Of a stretch of 64,000 nt of DNA, positions 37,249 to 44,365 are shown piece by piece. The stretch spans positions 4,092,001 through 4,156,000 of the forward strand of contig NZ_CP092427.2 of the NCBI RefSeq assembly GCF_022374875.2, written 5' to 3'. How positions within the stretch are numbered: position 1 is the first letter of the stretch; each line of letters opens with the position of its first letter. A program made the position numbers and the translations under genes. The notes below the pieces were generated by a model. That model had not been told where the DNA came from and ran no database searches. It saw nothing but the letters and a program-made list of their open reading frames with translations. The stretch comes from Mycolicibacterium rufum (lineage in GTDB: Bacteria; Actinomycetota; Actinomycetes; Mycobacteriales; Mycobacteriaceae).

Positions 37249-37264
37249 TGTGATCTTCGTCACA
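37249..37264. promoter_or_regulatory. Perfect CRP site
   Basis: TGTGA-TCTTCG-TCACA is an exact match to the mycobacterial CRP consensus TGTGA-N6-TCACA. It ends 13 bases before the start codon of a 52-codon ORF and is about 400 bp upstream of the porin array promoter. Confidence 0.75.
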
Positions 37265-37277
37265 CAGGAATGGGTCG

Positions 37278-37436
37278 ATGAGCCAACCGACCCCCCCATC
37301 GCGGGATGCAGTTAACAAGATCTTCGGGAATCCCTTGCCCGAGACCCCGATTGACGAACGGGATCCGCAATCGCCGGACGACGAAATCGATCGCGATCGC
37401 TGGCTGCGTGACAACGTTCCGCCGCATCACGGCTGA
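37278..37436 (+). CDS. Small hydrophilic protein, 52 aa
   Basis: An ATG-started ORF of 52 codons encoding a highly charged protein: MSQPTPPSRDAVNKIFG at the N terminus, several Asp/Glu-Arg clusters in the middle and DRWLRDNVPPHHG at the end. AGGA lies 9 bases upstream. Codon choice is GC-rich at third positions as in its neighbours, and it fills the gap between moaB2 and the porins. I do not know a function. Its position directly behind a perfect CRP site suggests cAMP control. Confidence 0.6.
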   Translation: MSQPTPPSRDAVNKIFGNPLPETPIDERDPQSPDDEIDRDRWLRDNVPPHHG

Positions 37437-37828
37437 CCTGTAGGTTCGTCACAGCCCCATTTCAGGAAACTGCTGTAACAGCGGCCCCATCAGACGCGAA
37501 CACCATGATGCGGGGTCAAGATCAGCGACGGTTTCCATCGGCCCATCCCCGTCGTCGCGAGGAGGGGGTGCGGAACCTGCGGGGAATCGTCAGCAAACGT
37601 CGCGCGCGTTGTGCCCTCCATGACACCACCGGGGCGTACGCGTTGCCGGTCGGATGCCTCCTCGTTATGTTCCTCGTGTCATCGAGATGAGTGATTCGTA
37701 AGAGCGACATGTGGACTTTTTAATTCCACTCACATGAAGTTCTCGCGAGGTGTGTGGTGTAGCAGTACGGCCAGGCACGAACACCGGAGCCCCGACGCGG
37801 GGAACCGTTCTACGGAGCAAGGGAGAAC
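37437..37828 (+). other. Non-coding leader and promoter region of porin 1
   Basis: No convincing gene is seen in these 392 bases. TTGCCG (37643-37648), a 17-bp spacer and TATGTT (37666-37671) form a promoter-like element, followed by a leader of about 150 bases. The stretch from the -10 to the ATG recurs in similar form before porin 3, including a GC-rich hairpin ending about 25 bases before the ATG. Confidence 0.6.
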
Positions 37829-38470
37829 ATGAAGGCAATCAGTCGGGTGCTGATCGCGATGGTCGCGGCCATCGCGGCGATGTTCGTGAGCACTGGCACC
37901 TCTCACGCAGGGCTGGACAATGAGCTGAGCCTGGTCGACGGCCAGGGTCGGACGCTGACGATCCAGCAGTGGGACACGTTCCTCAACGGCGTGTTCCCGC
38001 TCGACCGCAACCGCCTGACCCGCGAGTGGTTCCACTCCGGCAAGGCGACCTACATCGTGGCCGGCGAGGGCGCCGACGACTTCGAGGGCACGCTGGAGCT
38101 GGGTTACCAGATCGGCTTCCCGTGGTCGCTGGGCGTCGGCATCAACTTCAGCTATACCACCCCGAACATCGCGTTCGACGCCCAGGACTTCGTGAGCCCC
38201 GGCGCCATCGACCTGTTCCCCGGTATCTCCACTCCGCCGCTGTTCCCCGGCGTGTCGATCTCGGCTGACCTGGGCAATGGCCCCGGCATCCAGGAGGTCG
38301 CCACCTTCACCGTGGACGTCGCCGGCCCCGGCGGTTCGGTGGCGGTGTCCAACGCCCACGGCACGGTGACCGGCGCTGCCGGTGGTGTGTTGCTGCGTCC
38401 GTTCGCACGGCTCATCTCGTCCTCGGGCGACAGCGTCACCACCTACGGCGAACCCTGGAACATGAACTGA
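37829..38470 (+). CDS. MspA-family porin, copy 1
   Basis: A 213-aa outer-membrane (mycomembrane) porin precursor. A 27-residue signal peptide ends SHA, giving a 186-aa mature chain starting GLDNELSLVDGQ and ending TYGEPWNMN, as in MspA, which forms an octameric goblet-shaped channel for small nutrients. At mature positions 90-93, which line the MspA constriction as DDGD, this copy has DAQD. It has its own promoter and leader and is followed by a strong hairpin. It differs from copy 2 at only about 7 mature residues. Confidence 0.95.
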   Translation: MKAISRVLIAMVAAIAAMFVSTGTSHAGLDNELSLVDGQGRTLTIQQWDTFLNGVFPLDRNRLTREWFHSGKATYIVAGEGADDFEGTLELGYQIGFPWSLGVGINFSYTTPNIAFDAQDFVSPGAIDLFPGISTPPLFPGVSISADLGNGPGIQEVATFTVDVAGPGGSVAVSNAHGTVTGAAGGVLLRPFARLISSSGDSVTTYGEPWNMN

Positions 38471-38497
38471 CCTTTTGGTTTCGCCCCGGAAGTCAGG

Positions 38498-38528
38498 CGA
38501 AGTGCCGGTCGAGGAGACCGGCACTTCG
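38498..38528 (+). terminator. 13-bp hairpin between porins 1 and 2
   Basis: 38498-38510 pairs perfectly with 38516-38528 around GAGGA. It lies 27 bases after the porin 1 stop and only 30 bases before the porin 2 start codon. No T-run follows. Confidence 0.7.
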
Positions 38529-38558
38529 TCTACTCAACCCACTCGTCTAAGGATGGAC

Positions 38559-39200
38559 ATGAAAGCAATCTCTCGGGTACTCGTCGCGATGGTCGCGGCC
38601 ATCGCAGCGTTGTTCGTGAGCACGGGCACCTCTCACGCGGGGCTGGACAATGAGCTGAGCCTGGTCGACGGCCAGGGTCGGACGCTGACGATCCAGCAGT
38701 GGGACACCTTCCTCAACGGTGTGTTCCCGCTCGACCGCAACCGCCTGACCCGCGAGTGGTTCCACTCCGGCAAGGCCATGTACAACGTGGCCGGCGAGGG
38801 CGCCGACGACTTCGAGGGCACGCTGGAGTTGGGCTACCAGATCGGCTTCCCGTGGTCGTTGGGCGTGGGTATCAATTTCAGCTACACCACCCCGAACATC
38901 GCGTTCGACGGCCAGGACTTCGTGAGCCCCGGCGTGGTCGACCTGTTCCCCGGTATCTCCACGCCGCCGCTGTTCCCCGGTGTGTCGATCTCGGCTGACC
39001 TGGGCAATGGCCCGGGCATCCAGGAGGTCGCCACCTTCACCGTTGACGTCGCCGGCCCGAGCGGCGCCGTGGCGGTGTCCAACGCGCACGGGACGGTGAC
39101 CGGCGCTGCCGGTGGTGTGCTGCTCCGTCCGTTCGCACGGCTCATCTCGTCCTCGGGTGACAGCGTCACCACCTACGGCGAACCGTGGAACATGAACTGA
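38559..39200 (+). CDS. MspA-family porin, copy 2
   Basis: A 213-aa porin precursor with signal peptide ending SHA and mature start GLDNELS. The ATG at 38559 gives MKAISRV and has AAGGA 6 bases upstream; the open frame extends further back but without family similarity. The constriction segment is DGQD (mature 90-93). Only about 24 bases lie between the porin 1 terminator and the RBS, so expression probably depends on readthrough from porin 1. A UUCG-capped terminator follows. Confidence 0.95.
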   Translation: MKAISRVLVAMVAAIAALFVSTGTSHAGLDNELSLVDGQGRTLTIQQWDTFLNGVFPLDRNRLTREWFHSGKAMYNVAGEGADDFEGTLELGYQIGFPWSLGVGINFSYTTPNIAFDGQDFVSPGVVDLFPGISTPPLFPGVSISADLGNGPGIQEVATFTVDVAGPSGAVAVSNAHGTVTGAAGGVLLRPFARLISSSGDSVTTYGEPWNMN

Positions 39201-39525
39201 CGCAACCTTCTCGACACGGGAGCGGCCTCTGACTTCGGTCAGGGGCCGTTTCTCGTTCTCCACCTCCCTTCGACGCCCAGGAGAACAGGATCGTTCCCGT
39301 TCCTGTGGCCAGCCTGTCAATCGGATACGAAAGTGCTTGCGAGGCAGGCGGTCCGTCGTGGCGCTGCTTATGTTTCTTCTGTCAACGATGAGCGAATCGT
39401 AAGAACGGCATGTGGAGTCCTTCATCTTTCTCCCGTGCGGCGCTTACGAGGTGTGGTGACAGGACGCCAGGCACAACAACGCGGAGCCCCGACCCGGGGC
39501 GCCGTTTCACAAAGCAAGGGGAGAC
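39201..39525 (+). other. Intergenic region: terminator, then promoter and leader of porin 3
   Basis: No gene is seen in these 325 bases. The first 60 hold the porin 2 terminator. A -10-like TTATGTT lies at 39368-39374, and the following leader resembles that of porin 1, with shared stretches around GTAAGAaCGgCATGTGGA and a GAGCCCCGACC hairpin region just before the ATG. Confidence 0.6.
39223..39258 (+). terminator. UUCG-tetraloop terminator after porin 2
   Basis: 39223-39233 pairs with 39238-39248 over 11 bp with one G-U wobble and a TTCG loop. It is followed by the T-rich TTTCTCGTTCT. This is a textbook intrinsic terminator. Confidence 0.8.
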
Positions 39526-40167
39526 ATGAAGGCAATCAGTCGGGTGCTGCTTGCGGTGGTCGCGGCCATCGCTGCGTTGTTCGTGAGCACGGGCACCTCT
39601 CACGCAGGGCTGGACAATGAGCTGAGCCTGGTCGACGGCAAGGGCCGTACGCTGACGATCCAGCAGTGGGACACGTTCCTCAACGGTGTGTTCCCGCTCG
39701 ATCGCAACCGCCTGACCCGCGAATGGTTCCACTCGGGCAAGGCCGTGTACAACGTCGTCGGTGACGGAGCCAAGGACTTCGCGGGCACGTTGGAGCTGGG
39801 TTACCAGATCGGCTTCCCGTGGTCGTTGGGCGTGGGTATCAACTTCAGCTACACGACTCCGAACATCGCGCTCGACGCTCAGGACTTCGTGAGCCCCGGC
39901 TCGGTCGACCTGTTCCCCGGTATCTCGACACCGCCACTGTTCCCCGGGGTGTCGATCTCCGCTGATCTCGGCAACGGTCCCGGCATCCAGGAGGTCGCGA
40001 CGTTCTCGGTGGACGTCGAGGGTGATCACGGCGCGGTGGCGGTGTCCAACGCGCACGGCACCGTGACCGGCGCGGCGGGTGGGGTTCTGCTGCGGCCCTA
40101 TGCGCGGCTGATCTCCAAAGACGGTGACAGCGTCACCACCTACGGCGAGCCGTGGAACATGAACTGA
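39526..40167 (+). CDS. MspA-family porin, copy 3
   Basis: A 213-aa porin precursor. Signal peptide ends SHA, the mature chain starts GLDNELSLVDGK and ends GEPWNMN. Its constriction segment is DAQD, as in copy 1, but it has the GDGAKDFAG and VEGDHGAVAVSN segments shared with copy 4. AAGGGGA precedes the ATG. It has its own promoter-like element and leader similar to porin 1, and a strong terminator. Confidence 0.95.
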   Translation: MKAISRVLLAVVAAIAALFVSTGTSHAGLDNELSLVDGKGRTLTIQQWDTFLNGVFPLDRNRLTREWFHSGKAVYNVVGDGAKDFAGTLELGYQIGFPWSLGVGINFSYTTPNIALDAQDFVSPGSVDLFPGISTPPLFPGVSISADLGNGPGIQEVATFSVDVEGDHGAVAVSNAHGTVTGAAGGVLLRPYARLISKDGDSVTTYGEPWNMN

Positions 40168-40187
40168 CGTCCTGCATCTGTCCACGA

Positions 40188-40225
40188 AGCGGCCTCCGGC
40201 ATCTGCCGGGGGCCGCTTTTCTCTG
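40188..40225 (+). terminator. Intrinsic terminator after porin 3
   Basis: 40188-40200 pairs with 40205-40217 over 13 bp with one wobble around ATCT. TTTCTCTG follows directly. Confidence 0.8.
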
Positions 40226-40325
40226 TGCCTTCCCATGGCGCCGATGATCCGCAGTCAAGCTGTGGCCGTCCTGGCAGTTGGTTACCAAAGTGCCTGCGGG
40301 GCAGGCGCTGTGACGGTGTTCCCGC

Positions 40326-40332
40326 TTACGTT
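40326..40332 (+). promoter_or_regulatory. Promoter -10-like element of porin 4
   Basis: TTACGTT is the counterpart of TTATGTT before porins 1 and 3. The upstream stretch AAAGTGCCTGCGGGGCAGGC is nearly the same as that before porin 3. The leader here is much shorter, about 55 bases. Confidence 0.4.
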
Positions 40333-40390
40333 CGTCTCCTCGACGGGGAGAGATCGAACAGCAGTCACCTTCTAGTGGGCCAGGGAGAGC

Positions 40391-41032
40391 ATGAAGACAT
40401 TGATCCGGGTACTGGCCATCGTCGGCATGAGCATGGCGGCGTTGGTCATCGGTACCGGTACCTCGCACGCCGGACTGGACAATCAGTTGAGCCTCGTCGA
40501 CGGTCAGGGGCGCACGTTGACGATTCAGCAGTGGGACACGTTCCTCAACGGTGTTTACCCGCTGGACCGCAACCGGCTGACCAGGGAGTGGTTCCATTCC
40601 GGCAAGGCCGTCTACACCGTCGTGGGCGACGGTGCCAAAGACTTCGCCGGCACTCTGGAACTCGGGTACCAGATCGGCTTCCCGTGGTCGCTGGGTGTCG
40701 GCATCAACTTCAGCTACACCACCCCGAACATCGCCCTCGACCAACAGGACTTCATCAGCCCGGGACGCGTCGATCTCTTCCCGGCGATCTCGACGCCGCC
40801 GCTGCTTCCCGGGGTTTCCTTTTCGGCCGACCTGGGTAACGGTCCCGGCATTCAGGAAGTCGCGACGTTCTCGGTCGATGTGAAAGGAGATCATGGTGCT
40901 GTGGCGGTCTCGAACGCTCATGGCACCGTGACCGGTGCCGCGGGCGGCGTGCTGTTGCGGCCCTATGCGCGACTCATCTCCAAGGATGGCGACAGCGTCA
41001 CCACCTACGGAGAGCCCTGGAACATGAACTGA
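40391..41032 (+). CDS. MspA-family porin, copy 4 (most divergent)
   Basis: A 213-aa porin precursor with a different signal peptide (MKTLIRVLAIVGMSMAALV) and mature start GLDNQLS, where the other copies have GLDNELS. The constriction segment is DQQD, and a nearby position that is Ala, Val or Ser in the others is Arg (SPGRVDLF). Codon use also departs most from the other copies. AGGGAGAG precedes the ATG. No terminator follows, so the next secreted protein gene may be read from the same transcript. Confidence 0.95.
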   Translation: MKTLIRVLAIVGMSMAALVIGTGTSHAGLDNQLSLVDGQGRTLTIQQWDTFLNGVYPLDRNRLTREWFHSGKAVYTVVGDGAKDFAGTLELGYQIGFPWSLGVGINFSYTTPNIALDQQDFISPGRVDLFPAISTPPLLPGVSFSADLGNGPGIQEVATFSVDVKGDHGAVAVSNAHGTVTGAAGGVLLRPYARLISKDGDSVTTYGEPWNMN

Positions 41033-41163
41033 CGGGCGCGGAGCACAGGAAATCCCAAGGTGAAAGCATGATTCGCAACATCGAACTAGCTGCGCGCAAG
41101 CGGGTAAACACTGGTAATCTTTCCCACGAAAGCTTCATCCACATCAGAGAGAAGGGACGGCCG

Positions 41164-41580
41164 GTGGCCGAGTACGGTTCTTCCGTTTCCGCGCGGTTGG
41201 CGAAGCCGATCGCAATGGGGCTGAGCGGTCTTGCCGCTGCCGCCGCGCTCATGACGATCGGTGTGGGCACCGCCAGCGCCGACGATATTACCGGCGATCC
41301 CTCCACGCCGGGCAACGGCCGCGAGGCAGACGGCGCTGTCCGTTCGCCGGACGTGTCCAACGGTTCGTCCGGCGTGTTCGCGCAGGGCGAGGTTCGCACC
41401 TCCGGGTTCGGCGAGGCGCTCGCCACTGGAGGCGGGGAGGTCCGCACGTCGGATCGCGGCGTCCCTGGCACGAAGGCATGGGTGTTCTCCGGCGCCGCCG
41501 GCGACATCAGCGCCTGCGTGTACGACGGCCCGTGGTGCGCGAACTGGATGGCGATCCCGTTCGACATCAACAACCCCTGA
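41164..41580 (+). CDS. Secreted protein after the porin array
   Basis: A 138-aa predicted secreted protein. From the GTG at 41164 the N terminus has Arg/Lys, then a hydrophobic core (IAMGLSGLAAAAALMTIGV) and cleavage after ASA, leaving about 100 residues. The mature part repeats GEVRTSG and GEVRTSD and has two Cys near the C terminus (CVYDGPWC), possibly a disulfide. AGAGAAGGGA precedes the GTG; an ATG at 41068 would add 32 residues that spoil the signal. Family not recognised. It may be cotranscribed with porin 4. Confidence 0.75.
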   Translation: MAEYGSSVSARLAKPIAMGLSGLAAAAALMTIGVGTASADDITGDPSTPGNGREADGAVRSPDVSNGSSGVFAQGEVRTSGFGEALATGGGEVRTSDRGVPGTKAWVFSGAAGDISACVYDGPWCANWMAIPFDINNP

Positions 41581-41594
41581 TCGATCTCCACCAG

Positions 41595-41624
41595 GAAAGC
41601 CCCCGGCGAGAGCCGGGGGCTTTC
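41595..41624. terminator. Bidirectional terminator between secreted protein and mscL
   Basis: 41595-41607 pairs perfectly with 41612-41624 over 13 bp around GAGA, with A-rich and T-rich edges inside the stem. It serves the plus-strand porin region and the convergent mscL gene. Confidence 0.8.
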
Positions 41625-41647
41625 TTGGTGTATCGGCCGATGTGACG

Positions 41648-42109
41648 TCAGTCGCGGTCGGCGCTGGTGTGCGCCGCGGTGTCCGGGCTCGGGCCGGTGC
41701 CCGGCCCGCTGACGTGCTTGCCCGACGAATCGCCGTTGGTCTCCCGGAGCAGGTTGCGGATCTCGGTGAGCAGGCTCAGCTCGGTGTCCTGGGCCTGCTC
41801 CACCTCGCCCCGCTCGCGAAGCTTCTTGTAGGGCAGCACGATCACGAAATAGACGACCGCCGCGACGATGATGAAGTTGATGGCCGCCGAGAGCACCGCG
41901 TTGAAGTCCACGAACTGGTCTCCGCCGAGCGGGATCTTGAGGATCCCGTACTCCTTGTCCGGGCTGGCGCCGATGCGGTCGATGAGGGGCTGGATGACGC
42001 TCTTGGTGAAGGCCGTCACGAGTGCGGTGAAGGCCGTGCCGATGACCACCGCGACCGACAGGTCGATCACGTTGCCGCGGGCGAGGAAGTCCTTGAAACC
42101 CTTCAGCAT
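41648..42109 (-). CDS. mscL: Large-conductance mechanosensitive channel
   Basis: A 153-aa MscL, a homopentameric channel that opens under membrane tension to relieve hypo-osmotic stress. The N terminus [27 protein letters not shown] (here read in two parts) leads into helix TM1; TM2 is [16 protein letters not shown]. The C-terminal amphipathic helix ([10 protein letters not shown]) is intact and is followed by a longer Gly/Ser/Pro tail than usual. Neighbour order matches M. tuberculosis Rv0985c. Confidence 0.95.
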   Translation of the reverse strand: MLKGFKDFLARGNVIDLSVAVVIGTAFTALVTAFTKSVIQPLIDRIGASPDKEYGILKIPLGGDQFVDFNAVLSAAINFIIVAAVVYFVIVLPYKKLRERGEVEQAQDTELSLLTEIRNLLRETNGDSSGKHVSGPGTGPSPDTAAHTSADRD

Positions 42110-42273
42110 CGAAAGGTCCTCTCAGTATCGAAGTGTCCTGCTGTCAGGAAGCTACGTTAGCCGTTCCTGCCAGCCGACGGTGAGATTCTGCCACCGGAAT
42201 TATCGGGCTGACCTGCGGGTTTAACGGGTCAGATCGAACGAAACATCAGAACTTCTCACCAGGGAGGGCGAAC

Positions 42274-42570
42274 ATGAAGACATCGACCGTCACCGCCGCC
42301 GCAGCCGTCGCGCTGACCGCAGGAGTTCTGGGACTGGCCGCCCCGGCGTTGGCCGCGCCGACCGCCGGGAGCGCCGAGGACACCATCAGCCAACTCGAGG
42401 CCGAGGGGAACCGCGTGATCGTGACCCGGCAGTCGAACGCTCCGCTCGACGAGGCCACCGTGGTCAACCTCACGACGGGACCGGACATCTGGAAGAGGGT
42501 GTGGGACGCCAACTTCGACGATCAGCACCTGACCCGCACGGGCAGCGTCATCTACCTCACGGTGAAGTGA
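42274..42570 (+). CDS. Small secreted mycobacterial protein
   Basis: A 98-aa protein with a classic signal peptide ending ALA and a mature domain of about 70 residues, with GSAEDTISQLEAEGNRVIV followed by a SNAPLDEATVVNLTTG segment. This is a common small secreted mycobacterial family without a known function. GGGAGG lies 9 bases before the ATG. It is divergent from mscL and convergent, 6 bases apart, with the SAF-domain gene. Confidence 0.82.
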   Translation: MKTSTVTAAAAVALTAGVLGLAAPALAAPTAGSAEDTISQLEAEGNRVIVTRQSNAPLDEATVVNLTTGPDIWKRVWDANFDDQHLTRTGSVIYLTVK

Positions 42571-42576
42571 TCGCGC

Positions 42577-43236
42577 TCAGTGCAGCGTCAGTGTGACAGC
42601 CTGCACCAGAGCGGCGCCCGCCACCGTCTTCGCCGCGCCGGCCGTAAGCGCCACCAGCACAACGCGATTACCGCTCTGCGCGGCGATACCCGTGGCCTTC
42701 GCCGATACCAGTACCACCACCGCGTCGGTCGCGATCACCCGCGCCTGCGACTCGGCGTCGGCGGATGCGGGCGCCGACACCACGTCGACGACGTCGCCGG
42801 GGCGAAGAAGGTCGAGCAGCGCCGCATCCGCGAGTGGAAGCGCGACGATGCGCGCGTCCGGGCCCACGGCGGATTCGGCCAGTCGGGGACCGAGCAGACG
42901 CACGTCGGTCAGTGTCTCCCCCCGACGGGCGGGACCCGCCAGCGTCCGTCCGACCACCGTGCCCACGCTGCGCTCCGCGCCGTCGGGAATCATTGTCGCC
43001 GAGAGGGTTTCGAGGCGAATGTCGCCGGCGGTGAGGGCGGTGCCGGGGGAGAGGTCCCGGGTGGCGACCACGACCTCGACCTTGTCGGCCCGGGGATCGT
43101 CACGCCAGGCCGCTGCGGCCGCGAGCAGGACGAGTGCGCCTGCCAGCGCGCGGCGGGCCGCCACCGTGCGTGTCCAGTCGGGCCGGAGCGTGCCCGCGAG
43201 GCGATGCAGAAGCGTGGGATTCAACGAGGCGGCCAT
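42577..43236 (-). CDS. SAF-domain (CpaB/RcpC-like) protein, Rv0990c-like
   Basis: A 219-aa protein with one N-terminal membrane helix (ALAGALVLLAAAAAW) and an SAF domain (VVVATRDLSPGTALTAGDI), then a CpaB-like C-terminal region (LRPGDVVDVVSA). Relatives take part in Flp pilus assembly, but no pilus genes are here. It is third in a minus-strand cluster with 5-formyl-THF cyclo-ligase and ruc, the same order as Rv0992c-Rv0991c-Rv0990c. Confidence 0.82.
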   Translation of the reverse strand: MAASLNPTLLHRLAGTLRPDWTRTVAARRALAGALVLLAAAAAWRDDPRADKVEVVVATRDLSPGTALTAGDIRLETLSATMIPDGAERSVGTVVGRTLAGPARRGETLTDVRLLGPRLAESAVGPDARIVALPLADAALLDLLRPGDVVDVVSAPASADAESQARVIATDAVVVLVSAKATGIAAQSGNRVVLVALTAGAAKTVAGAALVQAVTLTLH

Positions 43237-43304
43237 GCGGCCACGCTAGGGCCGCGTGAGCCTGCGGTCAGCCACCGTTCGGCGTGCCTGTGGATAACCG
43301 CCCG

Positions 43305-43634
43305 TCAGCTGGATGCGGCGGCGGCGGGAGCGGAGGACGTGCTCGACGAACTCGAGGAACCGCTGTCCGAGGTGGACGTCGACGATGACGAGGACGACGA
43401 CTCCGTGCCGGCGGACGTGCCGTTCGAGCTCGACGAGGTGCTCGTACTCTTGCCGGACTCGCGGCTGTCGGTGCGGTAGAAGCCGCTGCCCTTGAAGACG
43501 ACACCGACCTTGCCGAACACCTTGCGCAGGCGGCCGTTGCACTGCGGGCACTCGGTCAGCGAATCGTCGGTGAAGGCCTGCACCACGTCGAACTTGTTGT
43601 CGCACTCGGTGCACGCATACGAATAGGTGGGCAC
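43305..43634 (-). CDS. ruc: Ruc-like redox-regulated chaperone (FmdB zinc ribbon, Rv0991c)
   Basis: A 109-aa protein with an N-terminal FmdB zinc ribbon: two CxxC pairs (CTEC and CPQC) within the first 40 residues. The long Ser/Thr-rich, disordered C-terminal half is followed by Ala/Ser. Rv0991c of M. tuberculosis is an oxidation-activated chaperone that cooperates with DnaK and belongs to the HrcA heat-shock regulon. The GTG at 43634 gives VPTYSYACTEC. A CIRCE element lies 27 bases upstream, which supports the assignment. Confidence 0.88.
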   Translation of the reverse strand: MPTYSYACTECDNKFDVVQAFTDDSLTECPQCNGRLRKVFGKVGVVFKGSGFYRTDSRESGKSTSTSSSSNGTSAGTESSSSSSSTSTSDSGSSSSSSTSSAPAAAASS

Positions 43635-43660
43635 AGAAACCTCCGAGGTCGTCAAACTAC

Positions 43661-43687
43661 TTAGCACTCTACCGGCTCAAGTGCTAG
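43661..43687. promoter_or_regulatory. CIRCE element (HrcA operator) of ruc
   Basis: TTAGCACTC, 9 bases, AAGTGCTAG. The consensus is TTAGCACTC-N9-GAGTGCTAA, so the left half is exact, the right half is 7 of 9, and the spacing is exact. It overlaps the last 11 bases of the upstream cyclo-ligase gene. Confidence 0.85.
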
Positions 43688-44300
43688 AACCGCCAGCGGG
43701 CTCCTGGCATTCCTTCCCGCGACCCAGCTCGACTACACCGCGTCGTGGCGTGACGGCGTGCGTCATCGGCACATCGTGCGGATCGGCCGGAAGCTCGTCG
43801 ACGAGCTCCTCGTCGCGCACCACCGCGATCAGTGCGGCGGCGGGGCTCGCCAAGTGCAGCGTGCGGTCGTAGAACCCGGCTCCGCGCCCGAGCCGCGCGC
43901 CGCGCAGGTCGACCGCGAGGGCGGGCACCAGCGCCACGGCCGCGTCGGCCATCGTCTCGGGCGGAAGGTGCGGAGGTGGTGGCTCGCGCAGCCCGAACGG
44001 CGCCGCCACCAGCGTCTCCGGCCGGTACCGGCCCCACCGCAGCGGCTGCGGACCCGCGACCGGGTCCGCGCGGGCGACAGGGAGGAGCACCGCCACGTCG
44101 CGCCGCACCAGCTCGTCGAGCAGGTCCGGTGAACCGGGCTCGGTCCCGACCGGGACGTAGGCGCACACCGTCGCGCCGGGCGCGATCCGCGCGAGCAGAT
44201 GGCGCGTCAGCGCCGCCGCGTCGGTGGCCCGCGACGCCGGCGTCGATGCCCTGCGCGCGGCCAGGATTCTGGCACGTACCTGTGATTTCGTCTGTTGCAC
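43677..44300 (-). CDS. 5-formyltetrahydrofolate cyclo-ligase
   Basis: A 207-aa enzyme that recycles 5-formyl-THF to 5,10-methenyl-THF with ATP. The N terminus KSQVRARILAARRA and the substrate/ATP blocks GAGFYDRTL and DVPMTHAVTP are family features. It starts with ATG at 44300, 65 bases from divergent galU. Its 3' end carries the CIRCE element of the next gene. Confidence 0.9.
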   Translation of the reverse strand: MQQTKSQVRARILAARRASTPASRATDAAALTRHLLARIAPGATVCAYVPVGTEPGSPDLLDELVRRDVAVLLPVARADPVAGPQPLRWGRYRPETLVAAPFGLREPPPPHLPPETMADAAVALVPALAVDLRGARLGRGAGFYDRTLHLASPAAALIAVVRDEELVDELPADPHDVPMTHAVTPRRGVVELGRGKECQEPAGGSST

Positions 44301-44365
44301 CGCGTAGCCTTCCGCGTGCCGGGTAAGGAGAGAACAACCGACCCCGAGAGGTTAGTGTGTGAACG

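Larger units (their letters stand above)
37829..41032 (+). repeat. Tandem array of four MspA-type porin genes
   Basis: Four 213-codon porin genes lie head to tail (37829, 38559, 39526, 40391). Copies 1 and 2 are about 96% identical in the mature protein. Copies 3 and 4 share features that 1 and 2 lack, such as GDGAKDFAG and a C-terminal RPYARLISKDGDS. This points to an older split followed by later duplication or conversion. Confidence 0.95.

Noticed and set aside
37505..37690. 61-codon ORF in the leader region of porin 1
   Set aside because: It crosses the promoter-like element, has no RBS, is Arg-rich and has no counterpart in the leader of porin 3.
37829..41032. Possible assembly artefact of the porin repeat
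   Set aside because: The four copies differ in protein, codons, leaders and terminators, so they are true separate genes rather than a duplicated contig.
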